Source of the DNA: Candidatus Nitrotoga sp. CP45
GTDB taxonomy: Bacteria; Bacteroidota; Bacteroidia; Flavobacteriales; Flavobacteriaceae
NCBI GenBank assembly: GCA_943329165.2
Contig: CALQCV020000092.1
Coordinates: 1-7,245 of the forward strand
Direction: 5' to 3'
Length of the DNA stretch: 7,245 bases
Part shown: positions 6,368 through 7,245 of the stretch, one piece after another
How positions within the stretch are numbered: position 1 is the first letter of the stretch
Layout: each line of letters opens with the position of its first letter
Program-made: the position numbers and the translations under genes
The notes under the pieces: model-generated
What the model saw: only the letters and a program-made list of their open reading frames with translations
Database searches by the model: none
Told to the model about the DNA's origin: nothing

Positions 6368-6391
6368 TTTCTTAAAATATTTTGAAAGAAA

Positions 6392-7245
6392 TTATTTTAC
6401 TAATTTTACTTCTGTTCTTCTGTTGTTAGCTTTACCTGCTTTCGTTTTGTTAGTGTCAATTGGTTTTGACTCTCCATAACCTACAGATGATAATCTTGAA
6501 GAAGCAACACCTTGCTCAATTAAATAACTTTTAACTGAACTAGCTCTTTCTTCAGACAATTTTTGGTTAGAAGTATCAGTACCATCACTATCTGTGTGAC
6601 CTTCTATAGAGAAGTTAGCGTTTGGATACTCTTTCAAGATTGCTGTAATAGCTTGTAATATTGGATAAGTTTGTTGTTTAAATGAAGCTTTACCACTATC
6701 AAATAAAATAGTTTTAGCATAGTCGTTTAATTTTTTGATAGCTTCTTCAGTAACTTCTGGACAACCATTGTTAGCTAAAGTTCCAGCTTCATCCGGACAT
6801 TTATCATCTTTGTCTAAAACTTTATCTCCGTCTCTATCTGGCCAAGGACAACCAACGTTTTCTTTTGGACCTTTAACATTTGGACATTTGTCTGATTTAT
6901 CAGTAACACCGTCACCGTCAGCATCTGGACAACCACCTAGAGATTTTAAACCAGCAACATCTGGACAAGCATCATCTTTATCAGCAATTCCATCACCGTC
7001 AGTATCAGGACAACCATTAAATTCAGCTGGACCAGCAACATCCGGACAAGCGTCAGAAGCATCGGTAATTCCGTCAGCATCGGTATCTGGACATCCGTTA
7101 AATTGTTTTAAACCAGCAACTTCTGGACAAGCGTCATCTTTATCATAAATTCCGTCACCGTCTGTATCTTTACCTCCAAATTTAAAGGTCAAACCTGCAA
7201 AATGTTGCATATGAGAAGGAACATTTTGTTCTGGGATTCTAGCAT
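6392..7245 (-). CDS. OmpA-family outer membrane protein with TSP3 repeats, 5'-truncated by window edge
   Basis: C-terminal part of an envelope protein that ties the outer membrane to peptidoglycan. The frame is open to the right edge: the visible start reads [11 protein letters not shown] before the methionine at 7210, so that Met is internal and signal peptide and most of the beta barrel lie outside. Numbering from that Met: [10 protein letters not shown] (4-13) looks like the last barrel strand; five calcium-binding thrombospondin type 3 repeats (15-151) of the form DxDxDGxxDxxDxCP follow, each with two Cys-Pro pairs; the OmpA C-terminal domain spans about 165-272. D207 in GHTDSDG and R222 in LSEERA match the residues that hold the diaminopimelate of peptidoglycan, and the protein ends in [10 protein letters not shown]. 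It resembles the abundant P60-type OmpA proteins of Flavobacterium. A strong terminator follows the gene. Confidence 0.93.
   Translation of the reverse strand, partial: ARIPEQNVPSHMQHFAGLTFKFGGKDTDGDGIYDKDDACPEVAGLKQFNGCPDTDADGITDASDACPDVAGPAEFNGCPDTDGDGIADKDDACPDVAGLKSLGGCPDADGDGVTDKSDKCPNVKGPKENVGCPWPDRDGDKVLDKDDKCPDEAGTLANNGCPEVTEEAIKKLNDYAKTILFDSGKASFKQQTYPILQAITAILKEYPNANFSIEGHTDSDGTDTSNQKLSEERASSVKSYLIEQGVASSRLSSVGYGESKPIDTNKTKAGKANNRRTEVKLVK
6758..7168 (-). repeat. Five tandem thrombospondin type 3 coding repeats of about 81 bp
   Basis: The OmpA-family gene contains five consecutive units of 27, 27, 27, 29 and 27 codons, each beginning D-x-D and ending G-C-P. The first three are most alike (ending QFNGCP, EFNGCP and SLGGCP). 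The fourth has two extra codons (WP), and the fifth departs in its calcium-loop region (DRDGDKVLD). In known proteins these repeats bind calcium and form a rigid rod between barrel and peptidoglycan-binding domain. Confidence 0.93.

Noticed and set aside
6735..7148. A 137-codon open frame on the plus strand, rich in Ser, Pro and Gly with repeats of the form [10 protein letters not shown]
   Set aside because: It is the exact antisense of the TSP3 repeats of the OmpA-family gene; its repetitive low-complexity translation is a by-product of the Asp/Cys/Pro codons on the other strand.
7208..7210. ATG that could be taken as the start of the OmpA-family protein
   Set aside because: The frame continues open to the window edge, and the residues after it are the last strand of the beta barrel; there is no signal peptide, which an outer membrane protein needs.

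Overview
The window looks like a chromosomal segment of a member of the Flavobacteriaceae, most likely Flavobacterium or a close relative. The DNA is strongly AT-rich and genes lack Shine-Dalgarno sequences. Candidate promoters have the Bacteroidota form (TTG, about 20 bases, then TAnnTTTG). The gene families also fit: a b558-type SdhC followed by SdhA, an OmpA protein with thrombospondin type 3 repeats, and a divergent AddB-like PD-(D/E)XK protein. This assignment is inferred from gene families and promoter style; no database search was possible.

Layout from left to right. Bases 1-816 (minus strand) hold the start of a succinate dehydrogenase operon: sdhC complete at 151-816 and the first 28 codons of sdhA at 1-84. 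A good promoter lies at 848-878. Bases 817-1251 are a divergent intergenic region that also contains, at 979-1125 on the minus strand, what looks like the orphaned C-terminal end of an unidentified protein. Bases 1252-2544 (plus) encode Xaa-Pro aminopeptidase, followed by a clear intrinsic terminator at 2571-2598. Bases 2683-3465 (plus) encode an alpha/beta hydrolase, preceded by a perfect 11-bp inverted repeat and a third copy of its core heptamer. At 3477-3578 a palindromic array of eight CACAAAG-like heptamers fills the gap between convergent genes and supplies the stop codon of the next gene. Bases 3576-6329 (minus) encode a 917-residue AddB-like nuclease. Bases 6392-7245 (minus) encode the C-terminal part of an OmpA-family outer membrane protein, with its terminator at 6336-6367 directly before the nuclease start codon.

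The genes do not form one pathway. SdhC and SdhA are respiratory complex II; the aminopeptidase and hydrolase are separately transcribed metabolic enzymes; the nuclease-family protein probably acts in double-strand-break processing with a helicase partner not seen here; the OmpA protein is a structural cell-envelope component. I see no mobile element, CRISPR array, tRNA or rRNA, and no convincing new multi-gene system. The points most worth a second look are the palindromic heptamer array, the orphan coding remnant, the nuclease without Walker A or Fe-S cysteines, and the repeated heptamer upstream of the hydrolase.
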